DNA from: Spodoptera frugiperda
Taxonomy: Eukaryota; Arthropoda; Insecta; Lepidoptera; Noctuidae
Direction: 5' to 3'
NCBI RefSeq assembly: GCF_023101765.2
Contig: NC_064217.1
Location: forward strand, 434,001-498,000
DNA length: 64,000 bases
A model generated the notes under the pieces. It was not told the origin of the DNA. It was given only the letters and a program-made list of their open reading frames with translations, and did not search any database. Of this stretch, positions 38,396-48,700 are shown one piece after another. The translations under genes and the position numbers were made by a program. Numbering within the stretch: position 1 is the first letter of the stretch; every line of letters starts with the position of its first letter.

Positions 38396-38590
38396 GATGG
38401 GGGAAAATCATCCAATGACTTGTGAGAGGGACTGTCAAACTCTAACTGACAAACCACCCCGTTCCTACTCCTGCTTTTCGAGCCGGAGCCCTAGTAACCC
38501 GCTAGGCAGTCCATAGCTCCGGAAGTAGTCCTGCAGCTACGGGCCACTCGTACCCCTACGATACTATCACTAATAAGGTTGACCTTTGGA
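38396..38590 (+). mobile_element. GC-rich repeat, family C
   Basis: GGGGGAAAATCATCCAATGA, ACTGACAAACCACCCCGTTC, TTTTCGAGCCGGAGCC and CCGCTAGGCAGTCC in family order. Confidence 0.8.
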
Positions 38591-39671
38591 GGAGAAGGTG
38601 GACCTTTTGGACTAAAGCCCTATTTAACACTTTTAGATTAATGGCATGTACAAGCATTTCACGTTTTTTGCATTCAATATAACTTCACGCCTTTTATTTC
38701 TCGAAGGGGTTAGCAGAGAACAATATAATAATGTTTACGTTTATACGAAGTCTGTGATAAAAATGTTAAATTAATTATATTATGTTATGTTAGGAATATT
38801 CTCCAATACTGTAAGTGTCGATATACTTCAATGGTGACGTAACCTGATTACTGTTACATAATGTACTAATGTTATGTTATAATGTGTACTACAGCCGATA
38901 TCGAGAAAGTTCGAACTTGTAACTACAAGATCATAGTACCTATATACATATATGGACTATAAATATATGGTGGTATTTAATGTTTTTCTGAGATCACACC
39001 ATTCATTTTTAGGGGAATACTAGTGTAGTTGCTTTACTTACATTTTTTTAAATATAATTTTCATTTTTCGTCGACGCGGCTGCGATGTAGTAGAGCTTTT
39101 CACAATTAATTTATGTAAGTAAACCGTGATTTTTAGTTAATTTAGTATGTTTCGCGATAGTTATTATAAAAATGTATGTTTTATTTTAAAGCCCGATTTT
39201 CAAGTTACATTAATGAGTTAAATTAATAATAGTAAATGTAGGCGTAACTTTACACCTGTGTCCACGCCTCCAGTTTATCACCGACGACAAATTAAAGGTT
39301 TGAATATATTAATTAACAAAGCTATGTTAATGAGCACAATATATCAATTAACGCTCGCTGATTATGACGTTCATAAAATATACATTCATTATGTTGTATG
39401 AATATGAAATAGCTTGTAATTTCATAATTAAGATATATGCCTCTCTCATCACTTACCTGGCTCTATATAGTGCTTAGTTAGTTTAGTCGTCACATGCATA
39501 ATAATATGATAAATTACTCCCTTCTTTGGGAACAGATTTTGTCACAAATTAGACTTATTGGTTGTGACATTTTCAGTAATATGATGCTTTCTTGTAATGT
39601 GGTTTTTGATTAGCTATAGGGTTCGTAATAAAGTGGAACTATTTCCTATTTGTAGATACTTTTGTCTTTTT

Positions 39672-39812
39672 TTTAAGGAGGAAAAATTCTCCCGCCTTGG
39701 GCGAGGCAAGAGGGAGTTTCAGACTCTTAGTGAATAAAAACCACCTCGTTCCCACTGTTGCTTTTCGAGCCGGTGTCTCCGTAACATGCTAGGCAGTCCG
39801 CAGCTCCGCGTC
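39672..39812 (+). mobile_element. GC-rich repeat, family C
   Basis: CTTGGGCGAGGCAAGAGGGA and the later CTAGGCAGTCCGCAGCTCC mark the family. Confidence 0.8.
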
Positions 39813-39861
39813 TATTTCTAGTACATGTACATGAAAACATCTAGTGAGGGTGTAGTCTATA

Positions 39862-39983
39862 ACTGCCGCACTCAGAGACATTTAATGTTTACTTAATCTT
39901 CTATCCTTAGTAACGATTTTGTATCGAAAACAATTGCTAAGGATTGGGTTAAGTAACCATTAAACGACTCTGAGTACAGCGGT
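39862..39983. mobile_element. Palindromic MITE, family D, copy 3
   Basis: ACTGCCGCACTCAGAGACAT and GACTCTGAGTACAGCGGTAA are inverted ends. It lies 50 bases after a family C element. Confidence 0.8.
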
Positions 39984-41505
39984 AAGAATTTGGAATACGT
40001 AAATTGCACCCATGTATTTTAATTACATTACCATCGGTTTCATTGAAAGGAATGTTTTAATTTATTTACCCATTCATCGTTATTGGTACTGCAATCAGGA
40101 TGTTATGATTGTTTACCAAAATAGGCAGCGTATACTTATTCGAGGGGGTCTGGCGGCCGCGCCTGTGTCTGGCCCAAACAAGGTCCGAAGTAATTATGAG
40201 GACCATGGTGAAAGAGGTACGTAAGTGACTGAGAGAGAGGGTAGCTGGCTGGCTGGTGGGACTAATGACAGTGACTAATCGTTGCTATGAATCTTTTATT
40301 GGAATTCCTGCCTTACATAATGCTACGTGCATTTTTACAAGCGTGATAAGCTACTCGTATTTTAATCTCCATTTAGCATAGTAATTATGCCACATAACGT
40401 TATTTATTTAATGTTAAACCAAAAATTAAGGTCTATGGCGTCCAAGGACGTCTGTATTGCGTCTGTGCGAGCAGTTGCGCATGCTTTATCATTAATAGTG
40501 TAATTGGTGGAGTTTAATGAAATACTATTACTATTTATTGTTCTATGTGTCTACGTATATGTTTATTTTGTACAGATCATAAAGCCATCAAGTATCTGGT
40601 AATGGCAGGCACGGTGTCTGCCACCATGGTGTCTGGCCGCACAGGTGAGGACAGTGAAAGTGTTGGAGCTGCGGCTGCGCAGTGCGCACCGCCACGGCAC
40701 CGTGGGAATACTCCACGCTACGTTTTATTGATGCCAGATGTAATATAATTATACTCATACGTTGCAGGAATGTGGAGATGTCGTGCGTTTTGTAAAATTA
40801 CTAGTTTTGAGATGGAGTTTATTGGAGCTCTTACTGTTACAGTATGCTACGAAAATTTAACTCTTCGAAATTAATGAAACCTTAAAATAGCAGATACTAT
40901 GTAAAAGCTAAAAATCTTTAAGAATATATTGCGCATTAGTGACTATGGGTGAATTATACAAATAATATAGTGTAGATACAAGTTCTATTACTCGGCAAGG
41001 TTGTCTATTATTTAATACATGGAAAAACAAAATTAAAACGCCGAAACGCGTAGTACCGACATATCCAATCCAATATGTTACATCCTAGAAGTGAGCCGCC
41101 TTATCTAAATCCCTAAAACTATTTCATAAGAATAGATATCACCACCACGTGATATACAACATACTATCGCGTACTATTATTTACAACACCACAATATAAT
41201 GAATGACATATCACATATATAAATATATTAGTATTTTTATCATTCCCCTATCTTACGCAAGTGCCTGCAACACGGGGCCTATTACGAAACGACTTGAGTT
41301 TACGATCAATCACAAATTCACAATCGAATATCGATATAAATAATCGATACATCGTTATCGAGTTATCTTAGTTAACGTCCGTGAGTTAATCTCTCGATGG
41401 TTCAACTTGGACCTTGGTCTAATAGAGTTATTGTGTTTTACAATAGTTTTATCGAATTATTTGTTTGTGATGGTAATGGGCATCGGTTGTATCGTTATGC
41501 AACTG

Positions 41506-41863
41506 AGGTTGCTTTTCCACTACAGATGTGCTATGCTACGTTGCTGTGGATGTGTCTGATATTTTTTTTCATATTCATTGGTACACATAGTTTTATATGT
41601 GTGTGCTAAGGATCTAAGTGCTAAGCAGCACTGGTGGACACAGCTTCAGCTAAGCTATGTTTTTTATTTAGAAAGATGCGTGCTATGGATGGCTTCCCTA
41701 TTGTCGAACCATCGCATACTCGAGCTATCGCATCTTCATAGCACATCTTACTCGCACAGCTACATAGCTTAGTATCGGTGGAAACGGTGACATAGTTTCA
41801 CAGCTTGGCTATTACATCTTCGTAGCATAGCTACATAGCACATCTTTGGTGGAAAAGCACCTT
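41506..41863. mobile_element. MITE with GCTTTTCCACC terminal inverted repeats
   Basis: AGGTTGCTTTTCCACTACAG at the left and CTTTGGTGGAAAAGCACCTT at the right are inverted. The body is filled with TGCTATG / CATAGC units. About 360 bp, no coding. Confidence 0.7.
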
Positions 41864-42175
41864 AATATATAGTTTTATGTTAAAATAGAGAGTTGTTTAT
41901 GATTTGTGCAGTCGGCTGTAATAATATATCTCTAATCGCATTCCTCGCGGGATTACCTTTGTAAGAGTTGAGGTATTTACAATGGATTTGAATGTTATAT
42001 GTGTTTGCGTGGGCGGTTTCAAAGCTTTTATTAAGTCAAGGGATAATTTATTATGTGCATTAGTCTTAGTACTACAGTAAATATGAAGCGGGGGTGCACT
42101 CACCATCCTGCACGCACTACATGTCACAACTTTCTGTAGCAGTATAACATTGTCTTATATTTATAATATCTCGGA

Positions 42176-42260
42176 GACGCGCCGCCATTGTGGCGTCAGG
42201 TGAAAAGCGCGCAATTTTCCGCGCCGCGCATGCGCACAAACCGACGCGCAGCCTGCTGTT
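42176..42260. promoter_or_regulatory. GC-rich island with NRF-1/Ewg and E2F-like motifs
   Basis: Contains CCGCCATTGTGGCG, TTTTCCGCGCC and GCGCATGCGC within 85 bases of otherwise AT-rich DNA. No start of a gene is visible beside it. Confidence 0.3.
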
Positions 42261-42427
42261 TAATTATTTCCACGTCTGCGCAACTTTTGACGTAACGCCC
42301 ATTTACATTATAGGGGTATAAGTATTTTCTTTTGTTTATATTCTGTCCTGTAGTTGTATCATGATACATGTATGATGTATGATGGTAAAACATGCTTTCT
42401 ATAGTTAATTTGCATCATTTTTATTTT

Positions 42428-42466
42428 TTTTATGGAATAGGAGGCAAACGAGCAAACGAGTCACCT
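42428..42466 (+). repeat. Left half of an interrupted moth repeat
   Basis: AGGAGGCAAACGAGCAAACG then AGTCACCT. The expected continuation GATGGTAAGCGATCAG is found only at 45421, after a 2.95 kb insertion. Confidence 0.65.
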
Positions 42467-42911
42467 AGTGCCAAGCACGAATAACTATCGCATTCGTAAT
42501 GTAAACGTATCGAGATGACGATACGTCATGAGTCGTTAACGGAGTGTGGCAGCACGAAGCCTATTCTTTCAACTATCGAGAGCTCGCATCGAATTCGATA
42601 GTGACGTCATGCTAATGTAAACTAGAGAAGCAGCCAAGTGAACGATTTGAATGACTTGTTGAACATAAAGATTTCGTCTGAAAACTAAATTAAATTTTAA
42701 ATATATTTCCACCTTTGTCTACACGTTTTATGAAATAATATTTATTAAATAAATATTAATTATGTGCAAAAAGTTCTTAAAGCGAGTTAAGAGAAATATA
42801 ACGTGACATTATCTATGAAAAAAAATAAGTACTTAGTTTCATAAATTTATAATTTTTTTATGATTTCCGAACGTCGTATTTGACATCACATTTGTCATGC
42901 CGGTTGTTTGT

Positions 42912-42957
42912 TTGTTATTTTATCTTATGTAAATAAGATAATAAGATAAAATAACAA
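42912..42957. repeat. 17-bp inverted repeat
   Basis: TTGTTATTTTATCTTAT and its exact complement, 12-base loop, just upstream of the gene-like segment of the 2.95 kb element. Confidence 0.8.
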
Positions 42958-43132
42958 TTTTTACATGTTACATTTAAAATGAGGACGATTCAACTCCAAT
43001 ATGAGCTAATGGTGGAATTTATGCAAAAGTAAGTAAAGATTTCTAAATGTTTCTTTGATTAGCCCCTTTTTTTATGTGATGGACAATAGTTTAACGGAGA
43101 TTTGTCTAAACCCTCCCCAGGGTGGCAGTTAC

Positions 43133-43840
43133 TAGTGGTTTGCACCGGAGCGAAATCTGGCGTACCGGCGAAATTCACCGGTGATTTGCTGATCTCCGGA
43201 GATTCACCGGTGATAACCGGTGATGAAAACCATTAATTTCAAATCAAGTTTTTATTAATTGAAAAACAAAACAAAATAGATAATTGGACTTCAACGAACC
43301 CTGAACTCTTTGGAAAGCTAGTAGCAAGTGAATTGTGCAACATAAACTGCCAGGAATGCTTTGATTTGATGACCGAAATAAATAATATCATTCGAAAGAA
43401 GCAAATCAGTAAATAAATTATCTTGATTTTATTGTAACTTTCGTGAGACATACTAAATTAATTATTATGTTATCGGCTTACTCACGTAACGTTTTGACGA
43501 GGAACTCGACTAGTTTCAAGCCATGCTAGAGGCTCATATTCATGAGCACTAGTCGAGTTCCTCGTCAAAACGTTACGTGAGTAAGCCGATAACATAATAA
43601 TTAATAAATTATCTTAATTATGTATTAAATTAAAAACTGATGGTTAATAAATATTTCTATTATTTTAGTAGTATTAATATAGTATTGAAAAATAATATTT
43701 TTTACATAAAAATATTCCAGTTAGATATAATACAATCACCAGAGTTTAATCGGTTAACAACCGATTGATTTCAATCGAGTACTTTTACCGGTATATTACC
43801 GGTTATTCTCCGGTACTCACTGCTCCGGTGCAAACCCCTA
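43133..43840. mobile_element. Non-autonomous hAT-type element (708 bp)
   Basis: The ends TAGTGGTTTGCACCGGAGC and inverted TAGGGGTTTGCACCGGAGC are flanked by a perfect 8-bp duplication GCAGTTAC (43125-43132 and 43841-43848). Termini and duplication length are typical of hAT. Subterminal ACCGGTGA / TTACCGGT units repeat at both ends. No transposase ORF. Confidence 0.88.
43457..43605. mobile_element. Perfect 58-bp inverted repeat (foldback MITE) inside the hAT element
   Basis: Arms 43457-43514 and 43548-43605 are exact reverse complements, with a 33-base loop. The arm contains GTTTTGACGAGGAACTCGAC. A relic of the same family is at 5850. Confidence 0.9.
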
Positions 43841-44809
43841 GCAGTTACATTCAGGCTAAATGGAAGGAGCCATTCAGGCAGCAGCGGATACTTAAACAAT
43901 ATTTGTAATGTAATATTTGATGTATTATCTTTTTACAGATTGGAATATTTGTGGGACCAGTCCAATATTTCTGGGAGCAGTGGGCCTACTGTATTCCTAC
44001 CACACCACTCACTGTTCCTCACGAAGCCTACCCTTCGCCAGCGCCTCCACCAACACCACCAATCCTCCATCCGAGGAAGATAGCTGGAATCCTCCACCAG
44101 TGAAAAAACCTAAAGCGAGTTTGATTAAAATGTGTATAGAGAATGACAAGAATGCTATGCTAAGGAGCATGAGAAAAGTTATTATTTTTTATTAGTTGAT
44201 TATTTTTTATAACTTACTGTTCATTTTATATTTATTTGAATTTTTCTGTTTTTATGTTATTTTAAAATATTATCAAAATATTGTTAATGGCATTGTATTT
44301 ATAATAATTATTCTAACTGTGTCAATACTGTGAATGTGGTGTATGTCTATAATAAAATTGGCATAAGCACATGATCTTGTGTCTTCATCTTGTTTTTCAT
44401 TAATGTCTTATAATAATAAATAAATAAATTATATATTATTGGGATTAAGATTAGGATAAAATAGTTTTTAAGTTAGTTAAATAATAATAAATAAAAATGT
44501 GTTTATTGACAAAAGTTAGTACAATAAGTTGCCGGGGCTTCCCAAAAAGTAATCCGAAGATACTTGTGTTGGGATAAGCCTCGCTCTTCCTTGTTATACA
44601 ATTGTTTCGCTAATTATAACTACGTTATTAGTTATATATGTAGGTATATACATTTTATTAACTATAAAAAGAGGATTTTGTACTAAAAAGTAATAAAACA
44701 CTTGAAATAACTATGGAGTCTATTTATTCTGTCCACCAAAATGTTTTTTATAGTAGTAGTTTTCTTTACTTATTTCCTATTACTGTGGATTACATCCTTC
44801 GGCATGAAT

Positions 44810-44960
44810 GGGCTAGCTCGACCGGAGTGATACCACGGCCTCACAGATAACCGACGTGAAACAGCGCTTGCGTTGTTTTGTTGTGTGAGTGAGGTTATCG
44901 GAGGCCCAATTTCCCCCTTCCTAATGTTCCCAATCCCCGATTCCCCAACAACCCTTAAAC
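44810..44960 (+). repeat. Fragment of a common lepidopteran repeat
   Basis: GGGCTAGCTCGACCGGAGTG, ATACCACGGCCTCACAG and GGTTATCGGAGGCCCAATTT are familiar from many moth sequences. The class is uncertain. Confidence 0.5.
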
Positions 44961-45420
44961 GTATTCATTGTTGTGGTACAATCGTTGTTAACGATCTTAA
45001 GTACTTGTTGTAGGTACTTTGTTGGTACAACGACGGTCTTGGCATTTTATAAAAATCACTGCAAGCACTCACTGACTTCACAATATAATAATTTTTGTAT
45101 TATTACAAATTTCGATACCTTTCTCACCGACAAATTCTCAGTGACAAATGTGTCGAGTCGTTTCGATAGCCAGCTTTCGAAATTTACGTTACCGTACGTC
45201 AAATGCTCGTTCGTGCTTCCAATTTGTGTCAAAATGTTCTAGGTTTCGATACCAATACGATACGATTACTATACGATAGTTATCAAAAACATTCGTGCTT
45301 GCGATATTTAGTTCCTTTTACGCACGGTAGGGGCGCTGTTCAAATCCCATAGAAAATTCTTTCGATTGCGATACGAATACTTTCTCGATAGTTTTCGTGC
45401 TTAGCACACTGATGGTAAGC

Positions 45421-45490
45421 GATCAGCGTCGCCCATGGACACCCGCAACATCAGAGGAGTCACAGGTGCGTTGCCGGCCTTTTCAAAAAA
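45421..45490 (+). repeat. Right half of the interrupted moth repeat
   Basis: GATGGTAAGCGATCAGCGTC, then CCCGCAACATCAGAGGAGTC and GGTGCGTTGCCGGCC, continuing the left half that ends at 42466. Confidence 0.65.
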
Positions 45491-45670
45491 TTTTTTTTTT
45501 TATTATTGTATTGTAACATAGCAAATATTTTAGAGATTAAAACATCAAAATGACTTGTTCATACGACTAAGATTAAAAGTCTTCCACTTATAAAAAAATA
45601 ATTTAATATCCTTACAAACTAATTATAAATAAATTACGTCTATGATTCGATAGTGTCTGTCGGTGCCTGT

Positions 45671-45789
45671 CTATACATAGTAGTACTGTGTCTTGGCGTG
45701 CTGCAGCACGTGCTTGTTGGCCCAGTAGTTCTCCAGCACCAGCTCCTGCCGCCTGCTGTTCACCACCACCGCGAAGTACAGCAGGACAG
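45671..45789 (-). CDS. Minus tetraspan gene exon 4
   Basis: The acceptor is ATTTCCAG|CTGTCC. It reads VLLYFAVVVNSRRQELVLEN and then a short tail to TAG at 45673-45671. This completes helix 4 and the cytoplasmic end. A possible minus-strand AATAAA lies about 170 bases further on (45499-45504). Confidence 0.86.
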
Positions 45790-48700
45790 CTGGAAATACA
45801 AACAGAACAGTTTATACCATCGATAAGTCTCTGTCAACCAGTCAATCTGGATGTCATTGCCTATATTCAACAGGGAACATCATGTGGTTGATTTGATGTT
45901 GTTGCTGTATAGGTGATGATACTAAGGAAACTAACAATCATAATTTGTTTCTACAAAGTTTGTATCTGAGTGATGTCTTTTTTCATTAAATTAAAGAAAT
46001 CTACATTTCTACACAAATAACTTCCTCTCTCCTACGAATTTTATAATTTGCTGTGACCGACAGGGTCCATAATTGTGACTTGACACTGTACATTCCAACA
46101 CGTGTGTATATTATGGATGCAATCAATACCTGAATAGTTTAAAAGAAACCAGAATGAAATTTTACAATGAAAATATTACACAAGCATATCACAAGCTCTA
46201 ATATCTTCTGAAGATTCATCTAGCCAAACACATACATAGCCTAAGACTAGATTTAGTGAATAATAACGACTTTAAAGTCAGTACACATTCTCAGGCGCGG
46301 GATCTTTGACCCCAAACCACATAACACGGGTAATTACAATGGTTACACAAATGTCCCTGCCTGACAATACCAAGCACCACTCCGTCGACTCAGCATTGTG
46401 CGCGCCACGCTCTGTGGCGTAAAGCAGTGTGACAGAAACTATTTGTGGTACTTTGTAATCACTAGTTTAGAGCCCTTTTGTCTCACAAATTATGCTTAGG
46501 TAAATGTTATGTAGATATAGATGTTAATGTCACGCTTTTCTTCTCCGTGTGTTAACCAAAGAATTTGTTACGATATATTTGTTTTCTTTGGAATTTTCGG
46601 AGTTTCTACAGAATCTTTCAGTCTTAGTTAGATATTTTTATTGCTCTCGTTTTTTATTTAAGTCTCTGAATCTTTATTATTTACATTAAACTGCGAAGCT
46701 TGATTAAGTATTTGCACGAATGTGGCAATGCAGAGATAACATAGCCGTAGCTATTACAAATGAAAATTTCGAGACCATAAAACTAATTCTAGATGCAAAC
46801 GAATTGATAACACGAGTGTTTATAATTAATCTATAGGGGTAAGAGTTTCATCCAATGGCATCTCCCGTCTTGAGCGAGGCGAGAGGAATCAGACTCTTAC
46901 TGACTAAAATCCACCCAGTTCCTACTCCTGCCCTTCGAGTTGGAGCCCCGGTAAACCCGCTAGGTAGTCCGCAGCTTCGAATATGGATAAGAGTTTAAGA
47001 TTTCAAAGTATCAAAAAACAAAATATTTTGCGGAATTGACGAAAGTTTATTGGCGCCAAGTATTGATAACGTAATATATTAATTCAGGGAAAGTGTCGCG
47101 TTATCAATCGGAAAGCAAATCTGTCTAATCATCAGCGTTAGCTATCGTAAACGTATTATGTTATCTGTCAGTACCAAGTAGCAGCTACAGGCACCTCCAC
47201 AGTGCTTCCACTAACAAGCAATATAAACTCTGATATCTAGAGTGTTGTAAATAGTTCTTTAAAGGGGAATTTTTTGACCTTATCTATAGGTGCAATGACC
47301 ATTTCATTTGTTGGATCATAATCTATTTCTATTATGATTCTAGGAAATCCCCTTTTTAGGTTTGGAGAAGATAATTTTCATCGTCATGCTAAAATTGACT
47401 TTTTTAATGGGGGAAAATCATTCAATGTCTTCTCCTGCCTTAGGCGAAACGAGATCTCTCGAGAGGGATCTCGTCTCGCCCAAGGCGTTAGACTCTCACT
47501 GATTAAAAGCCACCCCGTTCCTACCTACTTTTCGATTCGGAGCCCTGGTAAATCCGCTGGGTAGTCCGCAGCTCTGGGCTTAAAGGGACTGGTGGCTGAA
47601 TACTAAAGTAAATAGGTTCATTCTTTATTATCACTTTTGTTTAATGGTATTTATGTTGATTAGGTAGGTCTTAGAGCTTTCTGGACACTTACGTTTTTAT
47701 CCTTTAGATGCGTAGGTTCTTGTTAACAAACTAGGTACGGTACGTCTTTAGCTTCTATTACATTCTTACATCTGGTCATTTAAACACAGATATAGGTACA
47801 AATCATGTTTAAGGATCTCAATAAGCTATTTACCGGAGTAGACGAAGTAGACGGAGATGACGGCGCTGGCCTCGGCGACGGTGTCGATGTCCCTGCTGAA
47901 GGTGAGCAGCACCATGGCGGCCACCGTCAGCACCACCAGCACCAGCCCCTTCCACCACGCCAGCACCAGCCACGGCCACATCAGCTGCGGCTTCCTCTGG
48001 AATGCCATAATGAAGTAGTTGAATAATAAGGTTCATTTATGTCGGATACATGGTTTTATTAAATTAAAACTGTTTATACATTTAGTAATATTACTTGGGT
48101 TTTGTCTTTTTTGTCAGTTTTTTTTTAGTGAAATAATGTCCTACGAAGAAATCCCCAGATGTTTTTTTATTGGATATGATGGGTCGACGTTTGGCCGCTA
48201 TCTCGCCTGGTGGTAACTGATGATGCGGCTTACGATGGAGCACGTCTGCCCATGAACAACTTAGACCTAGTTCAATCAAGTTTTTTCAGAAAAGTGAAGT
48301 GGAATTAGAATTTCTGAATGAAATTAGTTCGTAGAGCTCTACCTATCTCTAGTTAACAAACATTGGAGAATCAAGAGCTTTCGATTTCTGTGTACAATTC
48401 TATGATGATAACTTTTATGAAACGGTATCCTGTAAAACTATTTTATTATTATAGTTAAGTCACTATCAAAAGGAAAGAAGTCATAAATACCATATAGATA
48501 ACAGAATAATCCGAATTATCAAATTCAGCGGATGGTACTTACAAGAAACGATTATAAAATGTGCCACACCCACTTCTAGACTCGTAAACACATATGTACA
48601 ATAACATCACGTAGTAGTCTGCCTCGTTGGTCGAGTGGTCGCAAGTGCGACTGCCGAACAAGGGGTCTCGGGTTCGATTCCTGGGTCGGGCAAAGTATTA

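Larger units (their letters stand above)
42980..44195 (+). pseudogene. Decayed transposon-borne gene
   Basis: MRTIQLQYELMVEFMQ at 42980 ends at a good donor (AAAA|GTAAGT). Further on, TTTTTACAG (to 43939) precedes a segment where different frames look protein-like: a Pro-rich stretch and then SEEDSWNPPPVKKPKASLIK. The last frame is open to 44195, and AATAAA follows at 44351. The start resembles transposon-encoded MADF or Myb/SANT-like proteins, but this is a weak guess. Frame changes and the hAT insertion suggest it no longer makes a full protein. Confidence 0.4.
42467..45420. mobile_element. ~2.95 kb TIR element inserted into the older repeat
   Basis: The left end AGTGCCAAGCACGAATAACT and the inverted right end AGTGTGCTAAGCACGAAAACT match over ~25 bases. 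Extra TTCGTGCTT copies lie inside both ends. It contains a 17-bp hairpin, a decayed gene (about 42980-44195), a poly(A) signal, the hAT insertion at 43133 and a repeat fragment at 44810-44960. The superfamily is not identified. A 2-base CT target duplication is possible. Confidence 0.6.

Noticed and set aside
47805..48026. Plus-strand His/Gln-rich open frame
   Set aside because: Antisense of tetraspan exon 3.
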